The notes beneath the pieces were generated by a model that was not told where the DNA came from, did no database searches, and saw only the letters and a list, made by a program, of their open reading frames with translations. Shown in pieces: positions 16,438-24,431 of a stretch of DNA of 64,000 nt; position 1 is the stretch's first letter; each line of letters opens with the position of its first letter. The translations under genes were made by a program, and so were the position numbers. Source of the DNA: an uncultured Collinsella sp. (GTDB lineage Bacteria > Actinomycetota > Coriobacteriia > Coriobacteriales > Coriobacteriaceae); NCBI GenBank assembly GCA_959601045.1, contig CAUGNZ010000001.1, positions 1 to 64,000 of the forward strand, given 5' to 3'.

Positions 16438-16774
16438 CATACACATATACTTCACGCATGGCACACTTTGATTTAATAAAGTTTATTTACGTGCCTAAAT
16501 GCTTTTTCAAAACAAATAGCAAATGGAACTTAACTTTATTAAACCACCCTCAAATTGCATATTTCTAATAAAGCTATGAATAGAATTAACGATTCATACC
16601 GCGTCTCAACCATTTTCATTTTTATTCAGAAAAAAGTTTGTCCTATTCATTTCTGGTATGGATATTACCGTTTACCAGACGCTTGGTACCGTTCACCGGA
16701 AGTTCAGTATAAGGCCCAACGAACACCGGCTCGCCTTACGGCCTCATTTGTAACAACTTGACTTCTCGGTATAG
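16438..16774. other. A+T-rich intergenic region upstream of arcA copy 1
   Basis: No gene is seen. The stretch is far richer in A+T than its neighbours. It contains an inverted repeat TTTAATAAAGTT/AACTTTATTAAA around 16471-16548, a dyad TATGAAT...ATTCATA near 16573-16600, and a third CCGTTYA direct-repeat pair (16668-16674 and 16689-16695, 21-bp period) on the plus strand. Confidence 0.45.
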
Positions 16775-16813
16775 AAAAACAGACCCGCTCCCCTCATGGG
16801 AAACGGGTCTGTT
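16775..16813 (-). terminator. Terminator of the aminotransferase gene
   Basis: A perfect 10-bp stem AACAGACCCG (16778-16787)/CGGGTCTGTT (16804-16813). The minus strand continues with T residues (complement of AAAAA at 16775-16779). Confidence 0.8.
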
Positions 16814-16861
16814 ATCGATAATCGTAGACAGATTTGAGTGGGTTTGAGAGCCGTCGGAATC

Positions 16862-17986
16862 CTAGCGATCAAACTCCGCCAGCGCCTCGCCCAGAAGCCT
16901 CAGGCCCTCGCGAAGAACGTCTTCGCTCGCGCAGTAGCCCAGACGCGCGCCGCAGGGAAGCTCAAAGCGGCTGCCGGGAACCAGCAGCACTCCCCTCTCG
17001 GCCAGCAGGCGCTTGCAGAACTCCTCATCGTTCTCGGGAATATCCAGCTGGATAAACGAGGTGGATACGCCCTGCGGCGCCGTCCAAGAGACGCGGCTCT
17101 GCGCATCGATCCATGCCTGAGCGATATCACGGTTGCCAAACACGATCTTACGGTTGCGCTCAAGGATCTTATCCTTGTGCTCGAGCACGTAGGTCGCCAG
17201 GGCGTCGTTGAACACGCCGCCGCAGATCATGGTGTAGTCACGATAGGTGCGGATGCGGTTGAAGACCTCTTCGTCGGCCACGACCCAGCCCACGCGAGCC
17301 GCGGGCGTCGAATAGGTCTTGGACACCGAGTTGGTGACAATGGCCTTCTCGTACACGTCGGCCATCGACATAAAGGACTCGGTGTTCTCGAGCGGCAGAT
17401 ACACCTCGTCGCACAGCACGTAGGCGCCCACCGAACGGGCAATCTCGGCAATCTGACCGAGCGTATCGGCATCAAGCACCGTACCGATGGGGTTCGATGC
17501 GTTATTGATACAGATGAGCTTGGTATTGGGGTGAACGAGGCGCTTGAGCTGTTCGATATCGGGCTTCCAGCCGAGCTCCTCGCGAAGCTCCCAGTACTCA
17601 ACCTCGGCGCCCAGCGTGCGCGGAATCTCGTAGAGCGGCGCATAGGTAGGCCACTCGGCAATCACATGGTCGCCGGGCTCGACCACGGCCATGATGGCGT
17701 TGAAGTTCGCACCCGTGCAGCCGTTGGTCTGCAGGATGTGGTCGGGATTGACCTCGCGGCGATACAGTTTGGCGACCTCGGCCTTAAAGTCGGGCGAACC
17801 CTCGATCCAGCCGTAGTTCATCTTCTCGCGGTCCAGGCGCTCGTAAAACGTGGCGCCGTCCTGCTCGTCGAGCGCGCGCAGCTCGCCCATGGTGAGCGAC
17901 GAGATCGTCGACTGGGCGATATCCCACGTGGCGCTCTTCTCCCAAACGTTGAGCCACTCCTCAACACCGATTGTCTTGATATCCAT
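16862..17986 (-). CDS. Class I/II PLP-dependent aminotransferase
   Basis: A 374-residue fold-type I aminotransferase. Visible features are QTNGCTGANFNAIMAVV (cofactor phosphate region), CINNASNPIGTVLD (the Asn-Pro motif), YVLCDEVYLPL (Asp binding the pyridine nitrogen), SVSKTYSTPAARVGW with the Schiff-base Lys, and a C-terminal SRFELPCGARLGY Arg region. The substrate is unknown; enclosure between two arginine deiminase genes hints at ornithine, citrulline or an arginine-derived amino acid, but this is inference. The start at 17986 is fixed by AAGGAG 7 bp upstream; the open frame continues 18 codons further without a site. Confidence 0.85.
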   Translation of the reverse strand: MDIKTIGVEEWLNVWEKSATWDIAQSTISSLTMGELRALDEQDGATFYERLDREKMNYGWIEGSPDFKAEVAKLYRREVNPDHILQTNGCTGANFNAIMAVVEPGDHVIAEWPTYAPLYEIPRTLGAEVEYWELREELGWKPDIEQLKRLVHPNTKLICINNASNPIGTVLDADTLGQIAEIARSVGAYVLCDEVYLPLENTESFMSMADVYEKAIVTNSVSKTYSTPAARVGWVVADEEVFNRIRTYRDYTMICGGVFNDALATYVLEHKDKILERNRKIVFGNRDIAQAWIDAQSRVSWTAPQGVSTSFIQLDIPENDEEFCKRLLAERGVLLVPGSRFELPCGARLGYCASEDVLREGLRLLGEALAEFDR

Positions 17987-18041
17987 GGCCAAGCTCCTTA
18001 CAAAAGCAGTCATCCAATCGTGTTGACGTTCCTCATACAAG

Positions 18042-18075
18042 ATTGGGGCGGTGCGAATACCCGCACCGCCCCAAT
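18042..18075 (-). terminator. Terminator of arginine deiminase copy 2
   Basis: A perfect 14-bp stem ATTGGGGCGGTGCG (18042-18055) with its complement (18062-18075), 60 bp after the arcA stop and just upstream of the aminotransferase start. The T tract is poor (CTTGT), so it may be partial and allow readthrough into the aminotransferase gene. Confidence 0.65.
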
Positions 18076-18134
18076 GAGAGACATCTAATGGCAGCTAGAT
18101 ATATGTATTAAGACCTGTACGGGTCCTTGAAGAC

Positions 18135-19401
18135 CTTAGAGGTCCTCGCGCCAGAAGGGCATGCTCATGCAGCGCGGGCCGCCGCGGCCGCGGGAGAGCT
18201 CGGCGGAGGGCACGACGAGAAGGTCCAGGCCCTCCTTGTACAGCACGTCGTTGGTGACGGTGTTGCGGGCGTAGACGCAGATCTTGCCGGGCTCGACGCA
18301 CAGGGTGTTGGAGCCGTCGTTCCACTGCTCGCGGGAGGCCGCGATCGGGTCGCCGCCGCCGCAGGGGATCAGCTTGACCTGGTCGACGCCGGTGGCGTCC
18401 TCCAGGACGTGCTCGAGGGTGTCCTCGATCAGGCGGATGTTCACGTCGCCCGGGTTCTTGCCGGCGGTCAGCTCGTAGACGCGCAGGGTGCCCATGATGG
18501 CGGGGTGGATCGTGAACTTATCGACGTCGATCTGGGTGAAGACCGTGTCGAGGTGCATGAAGGCGCGCGAGACGGGGATGTCGAAGGCCAGGATGCGCTC
18601 GACCTTGGAGTCGGAGTTCCAGAAGATGTTCTGGGCCATGACGTCGATGGCGGCCGCCTGGGTGCGCTGGGAGATGCCGACGGCGAGGGTCTTCTCGTTG
18701 ATGTTCAGCACGTCGCCGCCCTCGGTGTGGAACTGGCAGTCGCGGCGGAAGTACAGGGAGACGTCCTTGTAGTCGGGGTGGTACTTGAAGACGTACTTGC
18801 CGTACAGGGTCTCGCGGTTGCGGGTGACCGAGTACATGCGGTTGAGGTTGACGCCCTCGCCGACGACCGCGAACGGGTCGCGGGTGAAGTAGAGGTTGGG
18901 CATCGGGTCGATGATCAGGTCGGACTCGGACTCGGAGTCGACCAGGGAGTCGAGGGTCGTGGACGCCGTGAGGGGCATGTCGATCTCGGCCTTGGTCATG
19001 CCGGCCATGGTCTTCTTGACGAACTCGAGGTTGTCCTCGATGGAGTCCAGCTTCTCGCGGACGATCTGCGGCATCTGCTGGCCGCGGATGCCTGCCTCGG
19101 CGATGTACTGGTCGGTGAACTCGGCGCGGGCGCCGGGGACCTGGTCGAACACCTCTGCGACGAGGTTCTCGAGGTAGAGCACCTCCACGCCCTGGTCCCT
19201 CAGGATCTGGGCGAAGGTGTCGTGCTCCTGCTGCGCGACCTCCAGGAACGGGACGTCGTCGAACAGGAGTCGCTCGAGCTCGTCGGGCGGCAGGTTGAGG
19301 AGCTCGTCGCCGGGACGGTGCAGGCAGACCTTCCTGAGCTTGCCGATCTCGGAAGGCACGTGCAGACCTTTCGTCATGGCCTCCTACCTTTCTTTCGGGC
19401 C
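18135..19401. repeat. 1267-bp duplicated segment, copy 2 (arginine deiminase)
   Basis: This matches 15046-16312 in the same orientation. Beyond both ends similarity falls abruptly, except for a promoter block and operator that are similar but not identical. That pattern fits recent gene conversion between older tandem duplicates better than a fresh duplication of the whole locus. Confidence 0.9.
18136..19377 (-). CDS. arcA: Arginine deiminase, copy 2
   Basis: A 413-residue protein identical to the product of 15047-16288, with the same catalytic residues and the same GGTAGGAGG ribosome site. It is the promoter-proximal end of the minus-strand block arcA-aminotransferase-arcA-argF-yfcC. The leader and upstream DNA have diverged from those of copy 1, so the two genes could respond to different conditions while making one enzyme. 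Confidence 0.97.
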   Translation of the reverse strand: MTKGLHVPSEIGKLRKVCLHRPGDELLNLPPDELERLLFDDVPFLEVAQQEHDTFAQILRDQGVEVLYLENLVAEVFDQVPGARAEFTDQYIAEAGIRGQQMPQIVREKLDSIEDNLEFVKKTMAGMTKAEIDMPLTASTTLDSLVDSESESDLIIDPMPNLYFTRDPFAVVGEGVNLNRMYSVTRNRETLYGKYVFKYHPDYKDVSLYFRRDCQFHTEGGDVLNINEKTLAVGISQRTQAAAIDVMAQNIFWNSDSKVERILAFDIPVSRAFMHLDTVFTQIDVDKFTIHPAIMGTLRVYELTAGKNPGDVNIRLIEDTLEHVLEDATGVDQVKLIPCGGGDPIAASREQWNDGSNTLCVEPGKICVYARNTVTNDVLYKEGLDLLVVPSAELSRGRGGPRCMSMPFWREDL

Positions 19402-19458
19402 TTTCGGCCGAATCTATCAGCGCCCTTCCGTAACGGGCGCTGCTTGCTGACAGCTCTA

Positions 19459-19524
19459 GTTATATCCAAATTCCACCCGCAATTCCACTTCACCCCCGAA
19501 CGGTCAACAAAGTGCGATGAACGG
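19459..19524 (-). promoter_or_regulatory. Promoter and direct-repeat operator of arcA copy 2
   Basis: The minus strand has -10 TATAAC (19459-19464) and direct repeats CCGTTCG (19497-19503) and CCGTTCA (19518-19524). Spacing within the repeat (14 bp) and to the -10 (33 bp) is the same as at copy 1. The sequence between the repeat units is not conserved, which argues that the units themselves are under selection. Confidence 0.6.
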
Positions 19525-19927
19525 TATATCGCATGTGATTCCCCCATGATGCACTTCGGCGCTCTAAAGTAACTTTTCTAAGGTAAATGCTCTTTTTCCT
19601 ATAAATTATCCCCCATCGCATCTATAAATCCATGATTCAGAATTGCATAGGTAAAACGGTTTTATGTATATAAATGAAGCTAGCCCACGTTTTGGACCGA
19701 ATTCAATGATATTCAGCTTGCCATCATTCTTATTCACGCATCCTTATCAGTTGAGTGAGAATATTGAACGCTAGCAATAGCGTCGCGAGCGTTAGTTCTA
19801 TGGCCGGACATCGTAAGAAATAGGTAAAGATACCGTTCACGCGATACGTCCGTGCCAGCGGTCAACTAAATTGAGACAATAGAGAATAGAGTTAGGCTAT
19901 CGTCCCCTGCGGGGACTGAACGGACAG
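19525..19927. other. Intergenic region between arcA copy 2 and ppk
   Basis: No gene is seen. It is A+T-rich, with several ATTCA/TGAAT half-sites that faintly recall arginine-repressor boxes but do not form a standard box. A single CCGTTCA is at 19833-19839. The dyad GTCCCC/GGGGAC (about 19902-19916) sits just before ppk and could overlap its translation signal. Confidence 0.35.
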
Positions 19928-22375
19928 ATGCATATGCCGAGCAAAATCGAAAAGAAGCAAAAGGCCGCCAAGCTGCGCAAGCCGCCGCGTGATTTTTCGT
20001 ATACGCAAAACCGAGAGCTTAGCTGGCTGCGCTTTGATAACCGCGTGCTTGACGAGGCATTCGACGAGACCGTTCCTTTGTTCGAGCGTCTAAAGTTCGT
20101 GTCGATCTTCGAGTCCAACCTCGACGAGTTTCTCATGGTGCGCGTGGGCGGCCTGTCCGACTTGGCAGAACTCAAAAAACAGCCTGTGGACAACAAGAGC
20201 AATATGACCGCCTCCGAACAGGTCGATGCTGTCATGACCGAAATGCCCGGACTCCTTACCCGTTGGGAGTCCATCTTCAAGAGCATCGAGGGCAAACTCG
20301 ACGCCCTGGGCGTTCACCGCGCTCGCATAGATTCGCTTACGCCCGAGGAGCGCACCTTTGTCACCCGCTACTTCCAGGCCTACGTGTCGCCGGTCATCTC
20401 GCCGTTGGTCATTGACCCGCGCCACCCCTTCCCCAACCTGCGCAACGGCGCACTCTATCTAGCTTGCGGACTGGACGGTGTCACGGACGAGGAAAGTCTG
20501 CTGGGCCTCATCGAGATTCCCGCCTCGATGAACCGCGTGGTCGAGATTCCCTCGCCCGCCGGCACCTACTCCTACATCTTGCTCGAGGACGTCATTCTTG
20601 CCTGCTTGGACAGCTGCTTTGGCTCCTATAAGCCGCTCGACCGCGCTCTGATCCGCGTCACCCGCAATGCCGATATCGACCCGGACGGCGAGGGCGTCGA
20701 GGAGGAAGAGGATTACCGCCAGCACATGAAGCGCATCCTCAAAAAGCGCTTGCGCCTGCAGCCGGTGGTGCTTGCCGTCTCCGGTTCGCTCGAGAAGGCG
20801 ACGCTCAAGACCATCCGCAAAGCGCTCGAGCTTTCGCGCCGCTCGGTTTTTACCTGCGATATCCCGCTCGACCTGGGCTACGTCTTTGGCATCGAGGGCA
20901 AAATTCCCGAGCACCTGCGCAACGAGCTCCTCTTTACGCCGTTTAAGCCGCAGCCCAATCCCACCATCGACATGTCCCGCTCCATTCGCGAGCAGGTGCT
21001 GCAGGGCGACAAGTTGCTCTTTTACCCCTACGAGGCCATGAATCCGTTCCTGGACCTGGTACACGAGGCCGCATACGACCCCGAGTGCATCTCGCTGCGT
21101 ATCACGCTCTACCGCGTGGCCAAGCAGAGTCGTCTGTGCGAGTCGTTGATTGACGCCGCCGAGAACGGCAAAGAGGTCACGGTGCTCATGGAGCTCCGCG
21201 CGCGCTTTGACGAGCAAAATAACATCGAGTGGGCAGAGCGTCTGGAAGAAGCGGGCTGCACCGTCATCTATGGCTCCGAGGGCTTTAAATGCCACTCAAA
21301 GATCTGCCAGCTCACCTATCGCGAGGGCATGGCGCTCACCCGACTCACGCTTTTGGGCACCGGTAACTTTAACGAGAAGACGGCCAAGCTCTACAGCGAC
21401 TTTATGCTCATGACCGCCCATCCCGGGATCGGCGAAGACGCCAACCTGTTCTTCCGCAACCTGTCGCTGGGCAACCTGCGCGGCGACTACCGCTTTTTGG
21501 GTGTGGCGCCCGTCGGCCTTAAGCCACTCATCATGCGCGGCCTGGACCGCGAGATCCAACGCGCTCTCGCCGGTGAGCCCGCGCGCGTGTTCTTTAAGCT
21601 CAACTCGCTGACCGACCGCGAGGTCATCGACAAGATTTCCGAGGCATCGTGTGCCGGCGTGCGCGTGGACATGATCATCCGCGGCATCTCGTGCCTGAAG
21701 CCCAACATTGCGGGCAAGACCGAAAACGTGCACGTACGTTCCATCGTCGGACGTTTCTTGGAGCACGCGCGCGTCTATGCCTTCGGCGTGGACTCGGACA
21801 TGATCTACCTGAGTTCTGCCGACATGATGACGCGCAACACCGAGCATCGTGTGGAGATCGCCTTCCCCGTGCTCGACCCCACCTGCCGCGCACTGGTGCA
21901 CGAGTACATGGGTGTGCAGCTGCGCGACAACGTAAAGGCACGTAGCCTGACGAGCGACGGCACCTGGGTTCCCGTAGAGCGAAAAGAGGGTGAGAAGCCC
22001 TTTAACTCGCAAGAGTTCCTGTTGGAGCGCGCCTATCGCAACGCCGAGTCCGCAGCCGTGGCTTCGGAGCCCGTCGCCAAAGCAAAACCGGAATCCGCAC
22101 CTGTTCTGGGCCCCAAGCCCGAGCCACAGCCGGCAGCCTCTAAGGTACAGAAGGTCCAGGCGACCGTCATCGAGCCCGACCTGGAGCCCGAGCCCGAGCC
22201 TGCACCCCAGCCTCAGCCGCAGACCGCCAAGCCCGCGCCCCAGGCAAGCGCCCGCCGCGAGAAACCCGCCGGCAAGACCAAAGCCATCGAGCGCCATCGC
22301 CCCGGTCGCGTGCGCATGGGCTTGGGCCTAATCGGCCTAGGACTCAAGACGCTCATTACCGGCAAGACGAAATAG
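19928..22375 (+). CDS. ppk1: Polyphosphate kinase (PPK1)
   Basis: Makes inorganic polyphosphate from ATP. The PPK1 domains run in order: N domain with RELSWLRFDNRVLDEA (about 29-44), head domain, then the catalytic C1/C2 domains with HSKICQL, the autophosphorylated-His region, and NTEHRVEIAFPVLDP. At 815 residues it is about 110 longer than usual. From about residue 700 the chain is a Pro/Glu/Lys/Ala-rich low-complexity tail ending in a basic, hydrophobic segment (MGLGLIGLGLKTLI). ATGs at 19928 and 19934 both lack a strong ribosome site. It is monocistronic, with its own terminator. Confidence 0.94.
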   Translation: MHMPSKIEKKQKAAKLRKPPRDFSYTQNRELSWLRFDNRVLDEAFDETVPLFERLKFVSIFESNLDEFLMVRVGGLSDLAELKKQPVDNKSNMTASEQVDAVMTEMPGLLTRWESIFKSIEGKLDALGVHRARIDSLTPEERTFVTRYFQAYVSPVISPLVIDPRHPFPNLRNGALYLACGLDGVTDEESLLGLIEIPASMNRVVEIPSPAGTYSYILLEDVILACLDSCFGSYKPLDRALIRVTRNADIDPDGEGVEEEEDYRQHMKRILKKRLRLQPVVLAVSGSLEKATLKTIRKALELSRRSVFTCDIPLDLGYVFGIEGKIPEHLRNELLFTPFKPQPNPTIDMSRSIREQVLQGDKLLFYPYEAMNPFLDLVHEAAYDPECISLRITLYRVAKQSRLCESLIDAAENGKEVTVLMELRARFDEQNNIEWAERLEEAGCTVIYGSEGFKCHSKICQLTYREGMALTRLTLLGTGNFNEKTAKLYSDFMLMTAHPGIGEDANLFFRNLSLGNLRGDYRFLGVAPVGLKPLIMRGLDREIQRALAGEPARVFFKLNSLTDREVIDKISEASCAGVRVDMIIRGISCLKPNIAGKTENVHVRSIVGRFLEHARVYAFGVDSDMIYLSSADMMTRNTEHRVEIAFPVLDPTCRALVHEYMGVQLRDNVKARSLTSDGTWVPVERKEGEKPFNSQEFLLERAYRNAESAAVASEPVAKAKPESAPVLGPKPEPQPAASKVQKVQATVIEPDLEPEPEPAPQPQPQTAKPAPQASARREKPAGKTKAIERHRPGRVRMGLGLIGLGLKTLITGKTK

Positions 22376-22385
22376 ACGTTTGTAG

Positions 22386-22429
22386 AAGCGCCCCGTATTT
22401 GAGGAATGCCTCAGGTACGGGCGCTTTTC
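22386..22429 (+). terminator. Terminator of ppk
   Basis: AAGCGCCCCGTA pairs with TACGGGCGCTT (one bulged base), with an inner TGAGG/CCTCA stem, followed by TTTT. Confidence 0.8.
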
Positions 22430-22475
22430 CCTGCTACCATGGTTGCGGACAACAATGCGAATGACAGGCAGGAAT

Positions 22476-23789
22476 ATGAAGCTCACCATAGAATCGATGA
22501 CGTATGGCGCCGATAGTCTGGCGCACGCCGACAACGGCAAGGCCGTATTTGTGCAGGGCGCCGTGGCGGGCGATACCGTCGAGGCCGAAATCGTGCAGGA
22601 CGGCAAGTCGTTTATGCGCGCCCGCGCCACCGAGATTCTTGAGCCAAGCTCCGATCGAATTCAGCCTCCCTGCCCCTTCGTGGGCGTCTGCGGTGGCTGC
22701 TCGTGGGGCAATCTCTCGCGCACCGCTCAGCTTGCCGCCAAGGAGCAAAACCTGCGCTCCACGCTCGAGCGCATCGGCAAGTTCACCCCTGAGCAAGTCG
22801 ACGAGCTGGTGCAGCCCATCCGCCACACCAAGGACGATTGGGGCTACCGCAATAAAATTGAGCTCGAACCGACCGTTGTAAACGGCCGCGTGCGTCTTGG
22901 CATGCACGGCGTCGATCCCAGCAAGATCGTGACCGTCGATTCGTGCCCGCTGTTCGATAAGCGTTTTCCCAAGGCGCTCAAATCGGTCGTCGGCGCGCTT
23001 AACTATCTGAGCGGCAGCCACGACCTGGGCTTGGAGCGCGTGGGCATTCGCGCCTCGCGTCGCACCAAAGCGCTCGAGGTCGCGCTCTGGACGCCCACGG
23101 GGTCGTTTCCGCGCTCGCAAGTCTCGCGCGTGCTGGCAGACGCCGCACACCCCACGAGCATAGTGCGCGTTATGAGCAAGGGTGAGAAGAAGGCCCGCCG
23201 CGTCTCCAAGGTTGAGATGCTCGCCGGCGAGGGCTCCTGGACCGAGAACATCGCCGACGGCCAGATGCGCCTTTCGGCCCCGTCGTTTTTCCAGGTCAAC
23301 ACCAAGGGTGCCGAGATTTTGATCGAGCTTGTCATGGAGGCGCTCGACCCGCAGGAAGACGAACTTGCCGTGGACCTGTATTGCGGAGCTGGAACCTTCA
23401 CCCTGCCGCTCGCCCGCCGCTGCGACTTTGTTGCCGCCGTCGAGGCCTACGGCCCGGCCGTGCGCGACCTGCGCCGTAACCTAGAGATCAACAAACTCGA
23501 TAACGTCGACGTCATCGGCGGCGACGCGGTGCGCGAGTTCCCCGATCAGGACGCCGATGTCCTGGTAGTCGATCCGCCGCGCGCAGGTCTGGCGCCCGAG
23601 GCTATCGACCTCATCGCCAGCACGAGCGCTCGCGATGTCGCCTATGTGAGCTGCGACCCCGCCACCCTGGCACGCGACCTTAAGCGCTTTGTCGAGGAAG
23701 GTACCTTCTCCCCCGTCAAGATCACGCCGGTCGATCTGTTCCCGCAAACCTTCCACTGCGAAACCGTCGTCCACCTCAAGCGCAACTAG
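22476..23789 (+). CDS. RlmD/RumA-type 23S rRNA (uracil-C5)-methyltransferase
   Basis: SAM-dependent RNA m5U methyltransferase. The 437-residue protein begins with a TRAM domain (LTIESMTYGADSLAHADNGKAVFVQGAV). It then has the iron-sulfur cysteine set CPFVGVCGGCSW, a SAM pocket DLYCGAGTFTLPLA and the catalytic region VSCDPATLARDL with the nucleophilic Cys. Whether it methylates U1939 or U747 cannot be told. The start at 22476 is preferred to an ATG 33 bp upstream because AGGCAGGA precedes it and the TRAM domain begins there. It stands alone after the ppk terminator. Confidence 0.9.
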   Translation: MKLTIESMTYGADSLAHADNGKAVFVQGAVAGDTVEAEIVQDGKSFMRARATEILEPSSDRIQPPCPFVGVCGGCSWGNLSRTAQLAAKEQNLRSTLERIGKFTPEQVDELVQPIRHTKDDWGYRNKIELEPTVVNGRVRLGMHGVDPSKIVTVDSCPLFDKRFPKALKSVVGALNYLSGSHDLGLERVGIRASRRTKALEVALWTPTGSFPRSQVSRVLADAAHPTSIVRVMSKGEKKARRVSKVEMLAGEGSWTENIADGQMRLSAPSFFQVNTKGAEILIELVMEALDPQEDELAVDLYCGAGTFTLPLARRCDFVAAVEAYGPAVRDLRRNLEINKLDNVDVIGGDAVREFPDQDADVLVVDPPRAGLAPEAIDLIASTSARDVAYVSCDPATLARDLKRFVEEGTFSPVKITPVDLFPQTFHCETVVHLKRN

Positions 23790-23881
23790 ACTGTTTGCCC
23801 CAGACCACGCCCGATGATTTTTCTGGCACGGGGATAAAAATAGATTTGCTCCGAATGATTATTTAATCCCCGTCCCGAAAT

Positions 23882-24295
23882 TGAACCGCCCCTCATTTCT
23901 TGAACATTAGAAATGGGGGCTTCTTTATGGACGGGAGAGTCAGGCACGACGCCACGCTGAGGACTCTTGCAGCAGAGCTTTGCGACAGGGGGTGCGGGCG
24001 CGCCGAAGGCCAGCGGGAGGCCGAAGGGTGCCCGGACCCGGCCGGGGCCGGCGGCGTGCGAGGGCAAGCTCATGCGACGGAGCTGCTGCCCGGGCGCCTG
24101 AAGGACGAATTCTACAGGAGCCGGACGTGGCGGAGCTTCGAGGAGTTCAAGCGGGACCTCGAAGCCTATACCGTTCACTGGAACAAGAGGAGGCGGGTTA
24201 AGCAAAAGGGACTGACCCCGGAGGAGTTCCGAAATCAGTCCCCATGTGCGGCATAGGCCGCTAATTGACCCGTCCAAGTATCGGGGCGCAGTTCA
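23882..24295 (+). mobile_element. Deleted IS3-family insertion sequence remnant
   Basis: Terminal inverted repeats can be matched: TGAACCGCCCC... at 23882 and, on the other strand, TGAACTGCGCCCC... ending at 24295, about 17 of 25 positions without gaps. Between them lies only about 410 bp, with the tail of an IS3-type transposase. A complete IS3 element is about 1.2-1.5 kb, so most of the interior is gone. No clear target duplication is visible. The rest of the 642-bp gap (23790-23881, 24296-24431) holds no gene. Confidence 0.65.
24092..24256 (+). pseudogene. IS3-family transposase (OrfB) C-terminal fragment
   Basis: About 54 codons match the end of IS3/IS150-type OrfB: GRLKDEFYRSRTWRSFEEF, then LEAYTVHWNKRRR and GLTPEEFRNQSPCAA. 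This is the typical F-x-LK-E-F/Y, Y-N-x-x-R, L-x-P-x-E-(Y/F)-R layout after the catalytic Glu. The upstream part of the same open frame does not resemble OrfB and the DDE catalytic Asp residues are missing. It is non-functional. Confidence 0.75.
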
Positions 24296-24431
24296 TTTCA
24301 GCGCCGCCCGAGAAAGCTAAACGCCTTCTGGCAGGTTGTCCCGGGCCGAGGGCGGCCACCTTGATCGCCTTCGGCCCTCACCCACCTCAACTGCCCCTCA
24401 ATTACATAGAGCTGATTGAGGAGGGCGCAGG

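Noticed and set aside
16438..16774. Arginine-repressor (ARG) boxes upstream of arcA
   Set aside because: TGAAT/ATTCA half-sites occur, but the usual 4-bp A/T centre between halves is not met; the CCGTTC direct repeat is the better supported operator.
14993..19572. Long plus-strand open frames (about 480 codons) opposite both arginine deiminase genes
   Set aside because: They are antisense shadows caused by the biased codons of arcA. Their predicted products are Val/Leu/Gly/Asp-rich without domains, and the minus-strand frames are clear enzymes with ribosome sites.
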